From Streptomyces noursei ATCC 11455 (lineage in GTDB: Bacteria > Actinomycetota > Actinomycetes > Streptomycetales > Streptomycetaceae), in NCBI RefSeq assembly GCF_001704275.1, contig NZ_CP011533.1, forward strand, positions 4,402,001-4,466,000: a stretch of DNA of 64,000 bases, written 5' to 3'. The notes beneath the pieces were generated by a model. It was not told the origin of the DNA, made no database searches, and saw only the letters and a list, made by a program, of their open reading frames with translations. Shown here piece by piece: positions 35,152-44,947 of the stretch. Position 1 is the stretch's first letter; each line of letters opens with the position of its first letter. The position numbers were made by a program, and so were the translations under genes.

Positions 35152-37947
35152 TCAGTCCTCGGCCGGGGCGGCGGTCTTCTTCGCCGCCGTCTTGGCCGCC
35201 GTCTTCGTGGCGGCCTTCTTGGCGGTGGTCTTCTTGGCCGTCGTCTTCTTCGCCGCGGTCTTCTTGGCGGTCTTCTTCGCCGGGCCCTTGGCGCGCTTCT
35301 CCGCCAGCAGCTCGTAACCGCGCTCGGGGGTGATCGTCTCGACGTCGTCGTCCCGCCGCAGCGTCGCGTTGGTCTCGCCGTCGGTGACGTACGCGCCGAA
35401 CCGGCCGTCCTTGACCACCACCGGCTTGCCGCTCACCGGGTCCGTGCCCAACTCCTTCAGCGGCGGCTTGGCGGCGGCCCGGCCGCGCTGCTTGGGCTGG
35501 GCGTAGATCGCCAGCGCCTCGTCGAGGGTGATCGTGAAGAGCTGCTCCTCGCGCTCCAGGGAACGCGAGTCGGTGCCCTTCTTGAGGTACGGGCCGTAGC
35601 GGCCGTTCTGCGCGGTGATCTCCACGCCCTCGGCGTCGGTGCCGACCACGCGCGGCAGCGACATCAGCTTGAGCGCGTCCGCCAGCGTCACGGTGTCCAG
35701 GGACATCGACTTGAAGAGCGAGGCGGTGCGCGGCTTGACCGCGTTCTTGCCGGTCTTCGGGGTGCCCTCGGGCAGCACCTCGGTGACGTACGGGCCGTAG
35801 CGGCCGTCCTTCGCCACGATCTGGTGCCCGGACTCGGGGTCCATGCCCAGCTCGTAGTCGCCGCTCGGCTTCGCCAGCAGTTCCTCGGCGTACTCCACGG
35901 TCAGCTCGTCGGGCGCCAGGTCGTCGGGGACGTCGGCCCGCTGGTGGCCCTCCTCGTCCTTCTCGCCGCGCTCGACGTACGGGCCGTAGCGGCCGACCCG
36001 CAGCGTGACGCCGTTGCCCACCGGGAACGACGAGATCTCCCGGGCGTCGATCGCGCCGAGGTCGGTGACCAGTTCCTTCAGGCCGCCGAGGTGGTCGCCG
36101 TCGCCGTTGCCGGCGTCCGCCGCACCGCTCTCGCCGGCACCGGCGCCCTCGCCGAAGTAGAAGCGCCGCAGCCACGGCACGGCCTGCGCCTCGCCGCGGG
36201 CGATGCGGTCGAGGTCGTCCTCCATCTTGGCGGTGAAGTCGTAGTCGACGAGCCGGCCGAAGTGCTTCTCCAGGAGGTTGACCACGGCGAAGGAGAGGAA
36301 CGACGGGACGAGCGCGGTGCCCTTCTTGAAGACGTAGCCGCGGTCCAGGATCGTGCCGATGATCGACGCGTACGTCGACGGGCGGCCGATCTCCCGCTCC
36401 TCCAGCTCCTTGACCAGGGTGGCCTCGGTGTAGCGGGCGGGCGGCTTGGTGGCGTGGCCGTCGGCGGTGATCTCCTCGGCCGCCAGCGCGTCGCCCTCGG
36501 CGACCTGCGGCAGCCGCCGCTCGCGGTCGTCCAGCTCGGCGTTCGGGTCGTCGGCGCCCTCCACGTAGGCCTTGAGGAAGCCGTGGAAGGTGATGGTCTT
36601 GCCGGACGCGCTGAACTCGGCGTTCCGGCCGTCCGCGGCCTGCCCGCCGATCTTGACGGTGACGGAGTTGCCGGTCGCGTCCTTCATCTGGGAGGCGACG
36701 GTCCGCTTCCAGATCAGCTCGTAGAGCCGGAACTGGTCGCCGGTCAGCCCGGTCTCGGCGGGCGTGCGGAAGCGGTCGCCGGAGGGGCGGATCGCCTCGT
36801 GCGCCTCCTGCGCGTTCTTGACCTTGCCGGCGTACGTCCGCGGCTTGTCGGGGAGGTACCCGGCGCCGTACAGCTGCGTCACCTGCGCCCGGGCCGCGGC
36901 GACCGCGGTGTCCGAGAGCGTGGTGGAGTCCGTACGCATATAGGTGATGAAGCCGTTCTCGTACAGCTTCTGCGCGACCTGCATGGTGGCCTTGGCGCCG
37001 AAGCCGAGCTTGCGGCTGGCCTCCTGCTGGAGGGTGGTCGTCCGGAACGGCGCGTACGGCGAGCGGCGGTAGGGCTTGGACTCGACCGAACGCACCGAGA
37101 ACCGCGTGTCCGCCAGGGCGGCGGCGAGCGCCCGGGCGTTCGCCTCGTCCAGGTGGAGCACGTCGGCGTTCTTGAGCTGCCCGGTGGAGCCGAAGTCCCG
37201 CCCCTGCGCGACCCGGCGGCCGTCGACCGTCGTCAGCCGCGCGGTCAGCGACGACGGGTCGCTCGCGTCACCGGCCCGCCCGGTGGAGAAGGTGCCGGTC
37301 AGGTCCCAGTACTCGGCGGAGCGGAAGGCGATGCGCTCGCGCTCCCGCTCGACGACGAGCCGGGTCGCCACCGACTGCACCCGGCCGGCGGACAACCGGG
37401 GCATGACCTTCTTCCACAGCACCGGGGAGACCTCGTAGCCGTAGAGGCGGTCGAGGATCCGGCGGGTCTCCTGGGCGTCGACCAGCTTCTGGTTGAGGTC
37501 GCGGGGGTTGGCGACGGCCTCGCGGATGGCGTCCTTGGTGATCTCGTGGAAGACCATCCGGTGGACCGGGACCTTCGGCTTGAGGATCTCCTGGAGGTGC
37601 CACGCGATGGCCTCGCCCTCGCGGTCCTCATCGGTGGCGAGGAAGAGTTCGTCGGACTCGGCCAGCAGCGCCTTGAGCTTCTTGACCTGGTCCTTCTTAT
37701 CCGTGTTGACCACGTAGATCGGCTGGAAGTCGGCGTCGACGTTCACGCCGAGGCGGGCCCAGGACTCGCCCTTGTACTTCGCCGGGACCTCGGCCGCGCC
37801 GTTCGGGAGGTCGCGGATGTGCCCGACGCTGGCCTCGACCACATAGCCGGGGCCGAGGTAGCCCTTGATCGTCTTCGCCTTGGCAGGCGACTCGACGATG
37901 ACGAGTCGGCGGCCGCCGCCCTCTGCGGTCTCGCTGGTCGGGGACAA
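35152..37947 (-). CDS. topA: DNA topoisomerase I
   Basis: A 931-residue type IA topoisomerase that relaxes negative supercoils. The TOPRIM domain starts RLVIVESPAKAKTIKGYLG and includes LATDEDREGEAIAWHL; the active-site tyrosine is in GFITYMRTDST. The C-terminal part has several repeats of the pattern GRYGPY / GRFGAYV in place of zinc fingers, and ends in an Ala/Lys-rich tail (about 40 residues of KKTA-type repeats), a Streptomyces feature known to raise processivity. TTG start at 37947, chosen because LSPTSETAEGG matches the expected N-terminus and GGAGAGAAGAG lies upstream. Divergent from the next gene. Confidence 0.95.
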   Translation of the reverse strand: MSPTSETAEGGGRRLVIVESPAKAKTIKGYLGPGYVVEASVGHIRDLPNGAAEVPAKYKGESWARLGVNVDADFQPIYVVNTDKKDQVKKLKALLAESDELFLATDEDREGEAIAWHLQEILKPKVPVHRMVFHEITKDAIREAVANPRDLNQKLVDAQETRRILDRLYGYEVSPVLWKKVMPRLSAGRVQSVATRLVVERERERIAFRSAEYWDLTGTFSTGRAGDASDPSSLTARLTTVDGRRVAQGRDFGSTGQLKNADVLHLDEANARALAAALADTRFSVRSVESKPYRRSPYAPFRTTTLQQEASRKLGFGAKATMQVAQKLYENGFITYMRTDSTTLSDTAVAAARAQVTQLYGAGYLPDKPRTYAGKVKNAQEAHEAIRPSGDRFRTPAETGLTGDQFRLYELIWKRTVASQMKDATGNSVTVKIGGQAADGRNAEFSASGKTITFHGFLKAYVEGADDPNAELDDRERRLPQVAEGDALAAEEITADGHATKPPARYTEATLVKELEEREIGRPSTYASIIGTILDRGYVFKKGTALVPSFLSFAVVNLLEKHFGRLVDYDFTAKMEDDLDRIARGEAQAVPWLRRFYFGEGAGAGESGAADAGNGDGDHLGGLKELVTDLGAIDAREISSFPVGNGVTLRVGRYGPYVERGEKDEEGHQRADVPDDLAPDELTVEYAEELLAKPSGDYELGMDPESGHQIVAKDGRYGPYVTEVLPEGTPKTGKNAVKPRTASLFKSMSLDTVTLADALKLMSLPRVVGTDAEGVEITAQNGRYGPYLKKGTDSRSLEREEQLFTITLDEALAIYAQPKQRGRAAAKPPLKELGTDPVSGKPVVVKDGRFGAYVTDGETNATLRRDDDVETITPERGYELLAEKRAKGPAKKTAKKTAAKKTTAKKTTAKKAATKTAAKTAAKKTAAPAED

Positions 37948-38432
37948 CTTCGCTCTTCTCTCCGGTCGACGCTGGGGATGCTCCTGGGCCGGACGCCCGG
38001 GGCGCACTGCGGTGACGCTTGACGCTGCGGAGTGTGACGGTACCTCCCGCCCCCGTGTCAAACGGAAAAACCCCGCAACGCCACTCGAACGGTAACCCGA
38101 CTACATGCCTTCGCGCCGCCCCGACCGCTCCGGGCGCTCCCCGACGGCCCTGCGACACCCCCTCGTGGAGCACCCCGGCCCCGCTCCGCCCCGCCGTCCG
38201 ACGCCGGCCGGCCACCGCCTCCGGCCTGCCACCGATCTCGCAGAGTAACCATCCGCTCCCCGGCCCCGTCCACCGGTCGGACACACGCCGTGCGGCGACT
38301 GTCACAGGGCGGCCGCGAATGCCGTCATCACCTTGCTACGGCGGGTGAGCCGGCTGGCAGGATGGATGCGGCACGGCTCACCGGGTGGGCCGGGAGCCGT
38401 CGACGTCACGCACTCGGGGGGAAACGACACCC
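37948..38432. other. divergent intergenic region upstream of topA
   Basis: About 485 bases between topA (minus) and a plus-strand membrane protein gene. It should hold the topA promoter(s), known in streptomycetes to respond to supercoiling. No gene recognised. Confidence 0.4.
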
Positions 38433-39014
38433 ATGGCGCACCAGTACCCCGGACCGCCACCGGAGCAGCCGCCCGGCGGGCCCGGCCAGAACCCGTACGC
38501 GGCCCCGGACGGCGGCCGGCCCGCCGAGGCCGGCTACGGCTACCCGCAGGGCGGCCTCCCCGGCGAGCCCGGGTACGGCTACCCGCAGGCCGCCCCGCCC
38601 CCGCCCGTCTTCACGCCCGGCACCCCGCCGCCCCCGCCCGTCGGCCTGCCGATCCAGCCGCCGCAGGCCATGGGCCTGGCGCTGGCCCTCGGCGACATCG
38701 CGGTCAACGGCGACACGATCGTCACGCCGGCCGGTCCGATGCCCCTCAAGGGCGCGGTCTGGACGGCCACGGACATGTCGCGCACGGAGGAGCGGATGCC
38801 CACGCACGCGGTCGTGCTCGCCATCGTCTTTTTCTTCTTCTGCCTCCTCGGGCTGCTCTTCCTCCTGATGAAGGAGCGCATCACGACCGGCTTCGTGCAG
38901 GTCGCGGTGAACAGCGGGGGCCGGCACCACTCCACGATGGTCCCGGTGCAGTCGCGCGAGCAGGTCATGTTCGTCCTGAACCAGGTCAACTACGCCAGGT
39001 CGCTGAGCGTGTGA
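38433..39014 (+). CDS. proline-rich single-pass membrane protein
   Basis: A 193-residue protein. The first 80 residues are Pro/Gly/Tyr-rich with repeated GYGYPQ units, probably cytoplasmic. A single strong transmembrane helix lies at about residues 130-150 (VVLAIVFFFFCLLGLLFLL), followed by a short soluble tail (FVQVAVNSGGRHHSTMVPV). I do not know a function. Its stop overlaps the GTG of a DUF2752 protein, so the two are probably made together. Confidence 0.8.
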   Translation: MAHQYPGPPPEQPPGGPGQNPYAAPDGGRPAEAGYGYPQGGLPGEPGYGYPQAAPPPPVFTPGTPPPPPVGLPIQPPQAMGLALALGDIAVNGDTIVTPAGPMPLKGAVWTATDMSRTEERMPTHAVVLAIVFFFFCLLGLLFLLMKERITTGFVQVAVNSGGRHHSTMVPVQSREQVMFVLNQVNYARSLSV

Positions 39015-39445
39015 GCACCGACGAGCCCCGGGAGGCCGCCGACGCGGCGACCGTGCGCAGGCGCACCCTCCGCCAGGCGGCCCTCGCGCTCGGCACCGGC
39101 GCGCTGGGCGCCGGCTACCTCTGGCACACCGATCCGCACCAGCCCGGTCAGCTGCTGATCCCCTGCCCCTTCCGCATGCTGACCGGACTGCTCTGCCCGT
39201 TCTGCGGCGGGACGCGGATGGCGTACGACCTGATGCACGGCGACGTCCCGACGGCCTTCCAGGACAACGCCGTCCTCCTGGCGCTCGGCGTCCCCGCCCT
39301 CGCCTACGTCCTGGTGCGCTGGCTGCTCGCGGGGGTGCGCGGGCGGCGCCGCTCGCTGAAGCTGACGGCCCGCGGCAATGCCGTGGTCCTCGGCATCGCC
39401 GCGGTCTGGATGGTCGGCCGCAACCTCGTCCACCTCATCGGCTGA
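39011..39445 (+). CDS. DUF2752 membrane protein
   Basis: A 144-residue protein with three hydrophobic segments and the DUF2752 signature CPFCGGTRMAYDLMHGD (CPxCGxTR) after the first one. Function unknown. GTG start at 39011 overlaps the stop of the upstream gene (GTGA), indicating translational coupling. Confidence 0.85.
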   Translation: MSTDEPREAADAATVRRRTLRQAALALGTGALGAGYLWHTDPHQPGQLLIPCPFRMLTGLLCPFCGGTRMAYDLMHGDVPTAFQDNAVLLALGVPALAYVLVRWLLAGVRGRRRSLKLTARGNAVVLGIAAVWMVGRNLVHLIG

Positions 39446-39463
39446 CGGCCGGGCCCCCGGGCG

Positions 39464-39868
39464 TCAGCGGACGGTGACCTTCACGACCGGGGAGAGGGTG
39501 CTCCCCGACGCGATCCGCAGCTGGTTGACGCCCTTGATGCCGAGCTTGACGCGTATCGCGTAGCTGCCGTTGGCGTGGACCGGCGCCTGCGCCGGCAGCG
39601 ACACCCACTTCGTGCCCTGCTTTTGCTGGACCGTGACCTTGGCGCCCGACGTGAGGCCCTTGCCGGCGCCGGTGATCCGGAACTCCTGCCAGGCGCGGAC
39701 CGTCGTCGCGCTGGCCTTGGCGGTCAGCGTCGCCTTCGCGGGCGCGGTGGCCACGACCGCGGCGGGCGTGTGGACCTGCTGCGGCGCGGCGAAGGCGGCG
39801 GCCGAACCGCCGGCGAGCAGGGCGGCGGCTACCATCCCGACGGTGGCGTAACGCAGTGCACGGTTCAT
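39464..39868 (-). CDS. small secreted protein
   Basis: A 134-residue protein with a signal peptide (MNRALRYATVGMVAAALLAG, cleavage near AFAAP) and a mature part with an Ig-like beta pattern (TLTAKASATTVRAWQEFRITG, KVTVQQKQGTKWVSLPA). It resembles the secreted beta-sandwich proteins common in streptomycetes; function unknown. ATG at 39868 with GAGGAA upstream. Convergent with the DUF2752 gene. Confidence 0.75.
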   Translation of the reverse strand: MNRALRYATVGMVAAALLAGGSAAAFAAPQQVHTPAAVVATAPAKATLTAKASATTVRAWQEFRITGAGKGLTSGAKVTVQQKQGTKWVSLPAQAPVHANGSYAIRVKLGIKGVNQLRIASGSTLSPVVKVTVR

Positions 39869-40108
39869 GTCGGATTCCTCACTGATGGGCCAATGGGTTG
39901 GTTGGTGACCTTCCCTCAGGAATACGGGCATCGGCACACGGAGGTTCCCCCTCCACCGCACAATCCGCCCAACTCGCCGAAACTGGCCGGAACTGAACGT
40001 CCGCCCCGGGAAGGGCCGTTGCCCCCTGGGAACACACCCGGCGGCCGGTGTCCCCGCACCGACCGACCGCCGCCCGCCGCCGCGCCCCCGCGCCCCCGCG
40101 CCCCCGGC

Positions 40109-41638
40109 TCAGCCGACCGGCTCCAGGAAGCCCTGCTCGACCAGCATCCGGATCGAGGCTGGCGTACGGTCCCGCAGCAGCACCGGGTCCTCGCCGACGA
40201 GCTGGGCGATGGCGTCCAGGATCCGCCCGGCGGGCAGCGACCCGTCGCAGACGCCCGCGAAACCGGCGCCGACCGTGTCCACCTTCGTGGCCCGCCGCAT
40301 ACCGCGGTTCTGACGGAGCACCACGTGCTCCGGGTCCTCCGCGCCGGGCAGTCCGACCTGCTCCTGCACCACCTCGTCGGCCAACCGGAAGCGGCCGGCC
40401 AGCAGCGCCGCGTCATCGGTGGCCCGCAGGTAGTCCTGCCGGTCGAAGTGGCGCAGCACCGCCTCGCCCAGGGGCTGTTCGACCGGGTGCGGCCATTCCT
40501 CGACCGTGACGGACGGGTCCTCGGCGCCGGACTTGCGCAGCGTGATCCAGCCGAAGCCGACGGCCTTGGTCCTGCGCGCCTCGAACTCGTCGAGCCAGGC
40601 GTCGTACCGCGCGGCGTACTCCTCCTGGCCGGCGCGGTGGTCGCCGCCGTCGCGCAGCCACAGCTCGGCGTACTGGGTGATGTCCTGCACCTCGCGCTGG
40701 ACGATCCAGGCGTCGCAGCCGCGCGGCACCCACGAGCGCACCCGGTCCTGCCACTCCTCGCCGGCCACGTGCTGCCAGTTGGCCAGCAGCTGGCAGTACC
40801 CGCCGTCGTTGAGGTGCGCGGCGGCCTGCTGGACGAGGGTGCGGCACAGGTCGTCGCCGCCCATCCCGCCGTCCCGGTAGGTGAGCCGGGCCCCCGGCGA
40901 GATCACGAACGGCGGGTTGGAGACGATCAGGTCGTAGGTCTCCTCCCCCACCGGCGCGAAGAGCGAGCCCTCGCGCAGATCGGCCGGGCCGGCCCCGGAG
41001 AGCGCCAGGGTCAGCGCGGTGATCCGCAGCGCTCGGGGGTTGAGGTCGGTGGCGGTGACCCGGGTGGCGTGCTGCGCGGCGTGCAGCGCCTGGATGCCGG
41101 AGCCCGTGCCGAGGTCGAGCGCCCTGGCCACCGGGCGGCGCGCGGTGATCCCGGCGAGGGTCGTGGACGCCCCGCCGACGCCGAGCACCAGCTCGGCGCG
41201 GTCCGCCTCGGCGGCGCCCCGGATGCCGCCGGCGCCGCCGACCGCGCAGCCGAGGTCGGAGACGATCCACCAGTCCTGCCCCTCGGGGCCGCCGTAGGGC
41301 CGCACGTCCACCGTGGCGCGCAGTGCGTCGTCGTCCCGCACCAGCCAGCCGTCGGCGAGGCAGTCCGCCACCGGCAGCGCCGCGGCCACCCGCGCCTCGG
41401 GCACCGGGCACTGCAGCAAGAACAGCCGCACCAGGGTCTCCAGGGGCCCGTCGCCCCGGGTGGCGCGCAGCGCGGGGACGGTCTCGCTGCGGGCCAGCGC
41501 GGCGTACGCGGGCGCGCCGAGCAGGTCCAGCAGCCCGTCGGCGGTGAAGGCGGCGGCCAGCAGCGCGTCGCGCAGCCGGCTCGTGCGGGCGTTGCTCTCG
41601 GGGTCCTGGGCATCTGCGGTGGGGAGGTGCGTTGTCAC
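40109..41638 (-). CDS. SAM-dependent methyltransferase (N5-glutamine/HemK-like)
   Basis: A 509-residue protein. A helical N-terminal region of about 140 residues (LRDALLAAAFTADGLLDLLG) precedes a class I methyltransferase domain with ALDLGTGSGIQALHAAQHA and the catalytic-type VSNPPFVISP motif, as in HemK/RlmG-like enzymes acting on glutamine or on RNA bases. The C-terminal 150 residues are specific to actinobacterial homologues. GTG at 41638 matches the expected N-terminus, but the nearest ribosome-site-like sequence is too close, so the start is uncertain. The target is not known. Confidence 0.8.
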   Translation of the reverse strand: MTTHLPTADAQDPESNARTSRLRDALLAAAFTADGLLDLLGAPAYAALARSETVPALRATRGDGPLETLVRLFLLQCPVPEARVAAALPVADCLADGWLVRDDDALRATVDVRPYGGPEGQDWWIVSDLGCAVGGAGGIRGAAEADRAELVLGVGGASTTLAGITARRPVARALDLGTGSGIQALHAAQHATRVTATDLNPRALRITALTLALSGAGPADLREGSLFAPVGEETYDLIVSNPPFVISPGARLTYRDGGMGGDDLCRTLVQQAAAHLNDGGYCQLLANWQHVAGEEWQDRVRSWVPRGCDAWIVQREVQDITQYAELWLRDGGDHRAGQEEYAARYDAWLDEFEARRTKAVGFGWITLRKSGAEDPSVTVEEWPHPVEQPLGEAVLRHFDRQDYLRATDDAALLAGRFRLADEVVQEQVGLPGAEDPEHVVLRQNRGMRRATKVDTVGAGFAGVCDGSLPAGRILDAIAQLVGEDPVLLRDRTPASIRMLVEQGFLEPVG

Positions 41639-41671
41639 CCCTCCATTGTCGGCCCTGCCACCGACAATCGG

Positions 41672-41719
41672 CGACGGCCCGGCACCCCGCCCGTCCTCGG
41701 GCGCGTCGCCGGGCCGTCG
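41672..41719 (-). terminator. hairpin between lipoprotein and methyltransferase genes
   Basis: Perfect 12-bp repeat CGACGGCCCGGC / GCCGGGCCGTCG with a 24-base loop, just downstream of the minus-strand lipoprotein gene. Confidence 0.55.
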
Positions 41720-41737
41720 GCCCACGCGGGGGAGGCG

Positions 41738-42322
41738 CTACGCGCTCTTGGACGGCGCCGCGGACGGCCCGCTCGACCCGCCCTGGTTCTGACAGCCCTT
41801 CTGCCGGGCCATCGCCTTGCCCACGTCGCCGGCCTCCAGCTTCTTGAAGGCCTGCTCGCTCTTGGCGTTGAGCTTGTTGATCCCGTTGGAGAGGTTGCGC
41901 AGCCCGTCCGCGAACTTCAGCTTGTCGCCGGTGTTCAGGCCGTCCACCTGCTTCTTGAGGTCCTGGTATCCCGCGGAGAGGGAGTTGAGCTCCTTGACTG
42001 CGTTCTTCTGGGCGTCCGCGCCGCCCTCGGTGGGCGGCGCGCCCGCCTTGTCCAGGGACTTGGCCAGCTGACCGTACGCGTCGGAGATCTTCTGGAAGGC
42101 CGCCGAGTCCGTCTGCTGGACCTTCTTGGAGTCCGTGTTGCCGCTGTCGGCCGTCTGCATGGCCGCGTTGGCGTCCTGGATCTGCTTGAACGGACCCTGC
42201 GCGGGGTCGCAGAACGTCTTCGCCCAGTTGTCGAGCTTCTGAGTGTTGTCGCTGCTGCAACCGGTCAGCGCGAGCAGGAGTGCGGCACCGCCGGACAGGG
42301 CAGCCACAAGCTTCTTGTTCAC
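41738..42322 (-). CDS. small lipoprotein
   Basis: A 194-residue protein with a lipoprotein signal peptide ending in LLLALTGCSS (lipobox LTGC). The mature part is mostly helical, with about 130 residues of Lys/Asp/Gln/Ala-rich sequence, and ends in a Ser/Pro-rich tail. Function unknown; a lipoprotein occupies the same place near hppA in S. coelicolor, as I recall. GTG start at 42322 has GAAGGGA upstream; an ATG 18 bases earlier is possible. Confidence 0.8.
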   Translation of the reverse strand: MNKKLVAALSGGAALLLALTGCSSDNTQKLDNWAKTFCDPAQGPFKQIQDANAAMQTADSGNTDSKKVQQTDSAAFQKISDAYGQLAKSLDKAGAPPTEGGADAQKNAVKELNSLSAGYQDLKKQVDGLNTGDKLKFADGLRNLSNGINKLNAKSEQAFKKLEAGDVGKAMARQKGCQNQGGSSGPSAAPSKSA

Positions 42323-42538
42323 CGGATTGGTCCCTTCCATGGCTCTCGGCCCCGGAACATACACGTCCGAACGGCTTCGCCCATGGGTCGGGCAACGACC
42401 CCGGCCCGCATTGCAGCCATTTGCACCAAGGACCGCGACCCCCGCCGGGCACGCCGCGGGCGGGTGTCCGGCGCGCGCAATAAGCGCCGTACACCCGCCC
42501 GTTGAGCGGTCAGCAGGCCGATCTGACGGCCCGTCCGG

Positions 42539-44947
42539 TCAGGACACCACGGCGGTCCTGGTCGACTTGGCGACGCCTTCGGGATCCTCGGAGTTGTTGT
42601 CTTCATCACCCACGGCGATCCCCCGCCGCTTGGAGACGTAGACCGCGCCGACGATGATGACGAGCGCCAACAGCGCGACCCCGGCGCGCACGCCGAGGCT
42701 CTTGTCGTGGCCGTACGAGAACTTCACCACGGCCGGCGCGATCAGCAGCGCGACCAGGTTCATCACCTTCAGCAGCGGGTTGATCGCCGGACCGGCGGTG
42801 TCCTTGAACGGGTCGCCGACGGTGTCGCCGATGACCGTCGCGGCATGCGCCTCGCTGCCCTTGCCCCCGTGGTGGCCGTCCTCGACCAGCTTCTTGGCGT
42901 TGTCCCATGCGCCACCGGAGTTGGCGAGGAAGACCGCCATCAGGGTGCCGGTGCCGATCGCGCCGGCCAGGAACGAGCCGAGCGCCCCGACGCCGAGCGC
43001 GAAGCCGACCAGGATGGGCGTGAGCACCGCCAGCAGCCCCGGCGTGGCCAGTTCGCGCAGCGCGTCCTTGGTGCAGATGTCGACCACCCGCCCGTACTCG
43101 GGCTTCTCGGTGTAGTCCATGATCCCCGGGCGCTCGCGGAACTGCCGGCGCACCTCGAAGACCACCGCTCCGGCCGACCGCGAGACCGCGTTGATCGCCA
43201 GCCCCGAGAACAGGAAGACGACCGAGGCCCCGAGGATCAGCCCCACCAGGTTGTTCGGCTGCGAGATGTCCAGGCTCAGGCTCAGCCCGCCGGCCGCGTG
43301 GCCGATCTCCCGTACGGCGTTGGCGATCGCGTCCCGGTACGAGCCGAACAGCGCGGAGGCCGCGAGCACCGCGGTCGCGATGGCGATCCCCTTCGTGATG
43401 GCCTTGGTGGTGTTGCCCACCGCGTCCAGGTCGGTCAGCACCTGCGCGCCGTCCCCGGTGACGTCGCCGGACATCTCGGCGATGCCCTGCGCGTTGTCGG
43501 AGACCGGCCCGAAGGTGTCCATCGCCACGATCACCCCGACGGTGGTCAGCAGGCCGGTCCCGGCCAGCGCCACCGCGAACAGCGCCAGCGTGATCGAGGC
43601 GCCGCCCAGCAGGAACGCCCCGTAGACCGCCAACCCGATCAGCACCGCCGAGTAGACCGCCGACTCCAGGCCGACCGAGATGCCGGCGAGCACGACGGTG
43701 GCCGGGCCGGTCAGGGAGGTCTTGCCGATGTCCCGGACGGGCCGCCGGCTGGTCTCGGTGAAGTAGCCGGTCAGCTGCTGGATCAGGGCGGCCAGCACGA
43801 TGCCGATGGCGACCGCGACCAGCGCCAGCACCCGCGGGTCGCCGCTGCGGCCCAGGATCTCCGGGTCGCTGACGCCGCTGAGGTCCTTGTAGCTCGACGG
43901 CAGGTAGACGAAGACCGCGGCGGCCACCAGGACCAGCGAGATGCCGGCGGAGACGAAGAAGCCGCGGTTGATGGCGGTCATCCCGCTGCGGTCCCGGCGC
44001 CGGGGCGACACGACGAAGATGCCGACCATCGCGGTGAGCACGCCGATCGCCGGCACCAGAAGCGGGAAGGCCAGTCCGGCGTCCCCGAAGGCCGCGGTGC
44101 CCAGGATGAGCGCGGCGACCAGCGTCACCGCGTACGACTCGAAGAGGTCGGCCGCCATACCGGCGCAGTCGCCCACGTTGTCGCCGACGTTGTCCGCGAT
44201 GGTGGCGGCGTTGCGCGGGTCGTCCTCCGGGATGCCCTGCTCGACCTTGCCGACGAGGTCGGCGCCGACGTCCGCGGCCTTGGTGAAGATGCCGCCGCCG
44301 ACCCGCATGAACATCGCGATCAGCGCGGCGCCGAGTCCGAAGCCCTCCAGCACCTTGGGCGCGTCGACCGCGTACACGAGCACCACGCAGGACGCACCGA
44401 GCAGGCCGAGGCCCACGGTGAACATGCCGACGACGCCTCCGGTACGGAAAGCGATCTTCATCGCTTTGTGGGCGACCGCCGTAAGATCCTTTTGCTCTGC
44501 CGCGCCGTCATCCGGAGTGGCCTCCCGGGCGGCCGCCGCCACTCGCACATTGCTGCGCACCGCCAGCCACATGCCGATATAGCCGGTGGCCGCCGAGAAT
44601 GCCGCGCCGATCAAGAAGAACGCACTGCGTCCGGCCCGCTGCGTCCAATTGTCCGCGGGCAGCAACATGAGCAGGAAGAACACGACGACGGCGAATACGC
44701 CGAGGGTCCGCAACTGCCGTGCCAGGTAGGCATTCGCGCCCTCCTGCACCGCCGCCGCGATCTTCTTCATACTGTCGGTTCCCTCACCGGCCGCGAGCAC
44801 TTGGCGGACCAGCACCGCCGCGACCGCCAGCGCGGCCAGGGCGACGACGGCGATCACCAGCACGATGCCGCGGTTGTCCGCGGTGAGTGACGGGACGGCC
44901 AGAAAAGTGGGGGTGTCCATCGACTGAGGGGTGTAAGGCCCCGCCAT
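42539..44947 (-). CDS. hppA: membrane-bound proton-translocating pyrophosphatase
   Basis: An 802-residue integral membrane enzyme with about 16 hydrophobic segments that couples pyrophosphate hydrolysis to proton export. The active-site signature GGIFTKAADVGADLVGKVE is followed by IPEDDPRNAATIADNVGDNVGD, and a second acidic motif lies near the C-terminus (IGDTVGDPFKDTAGPAINP). The segment AVGNTTKAITKG has Lys where K+-dependent enzymes have Ala, so it should be the K+-independent type. ATG at 44947 with AAGGAGGA upstream. Confidence 0.95.
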   Translation of the reverse strand: MAGPYTPQSMDTPTFLAVPSLTADNRGIVLVIAVVALAALAVAAVLVRQVLAAGEGTDSMKKIAAAVQEGANAYLARQLRTLGVFAVVVFFLLMLLPADNWTQRAGRSAFFLIGAAFSAATGYIGMWLAVRSNVRVAAAAREATPDDGAAEQKDLTAVAHKAMKIAFRTGGVVGMFTVGLGLLGASCVVLVYAVDAPKVLEGFGLGAALIAMFMRVGGGIFTKAADVGADLVGKVEQGIPEDDPRNAATIADNVGDNVGDCAGMAADLFESYAVTLVAALILGTAAFGDAGLAFPLLVPAIGVLTAMVGIFVVSPRRRDRSGMTAINRGFFVSAGISLVLVAAAVFVYLPSSYKDLSGVSDPEILGRSGDPRVLALVAVAIGIVLAALIQQLTGYFTETSRRPVRDIGKTSLTGPATVVLAGISVGLESAVYSAVLIGLAVYGAFLLGGASITLALFAVALAGTGLLTTVGVIVAMDTFGPVSDNAQGIAEMSGDVTGDGAQVLTDLDAVGNTTKAITKGIAIATAVLAASALFGSYRDAIANAVREIGHAAGGLSLSLDISQPNNLVGLILGASVVFLFSGLAINAVSRSAGAVVFEVRRQFRERPGIMDYTEKPEYGRVVDICTKDALRELATPGLLAVLTPILVGFALGVGALGSFLAGAIGTGTLMAVFLANSGGAWDNAKKLVEDGHHGGKGSEAHAATVIGDTVGDPFKDTAGPAINPLLKVMNLVALLIAPAVVKFSYGHDKSLGVRAGVALLALVIIVGAVYVSKRRGIAVGDEDNNSEDPEGVAKSTRTAVVS

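Noticed and set aside
28105..35317. Very long plus-strand open frames (28105-32844 and 30317-35317) opposite peptidase, holB, tmk and topA
   Set aside because: They are antisense shadows of real genes in high-GC DNA: products are low-complexity Gly/Arg/Pro/Ala-rich and match no domain, while the minus strand carries clear enzymes.
35824..38022. Long plus-strand frame opposite topA
   Set aside because: Shadow of topA; Leu/Val/Gly-rich product without domain features.
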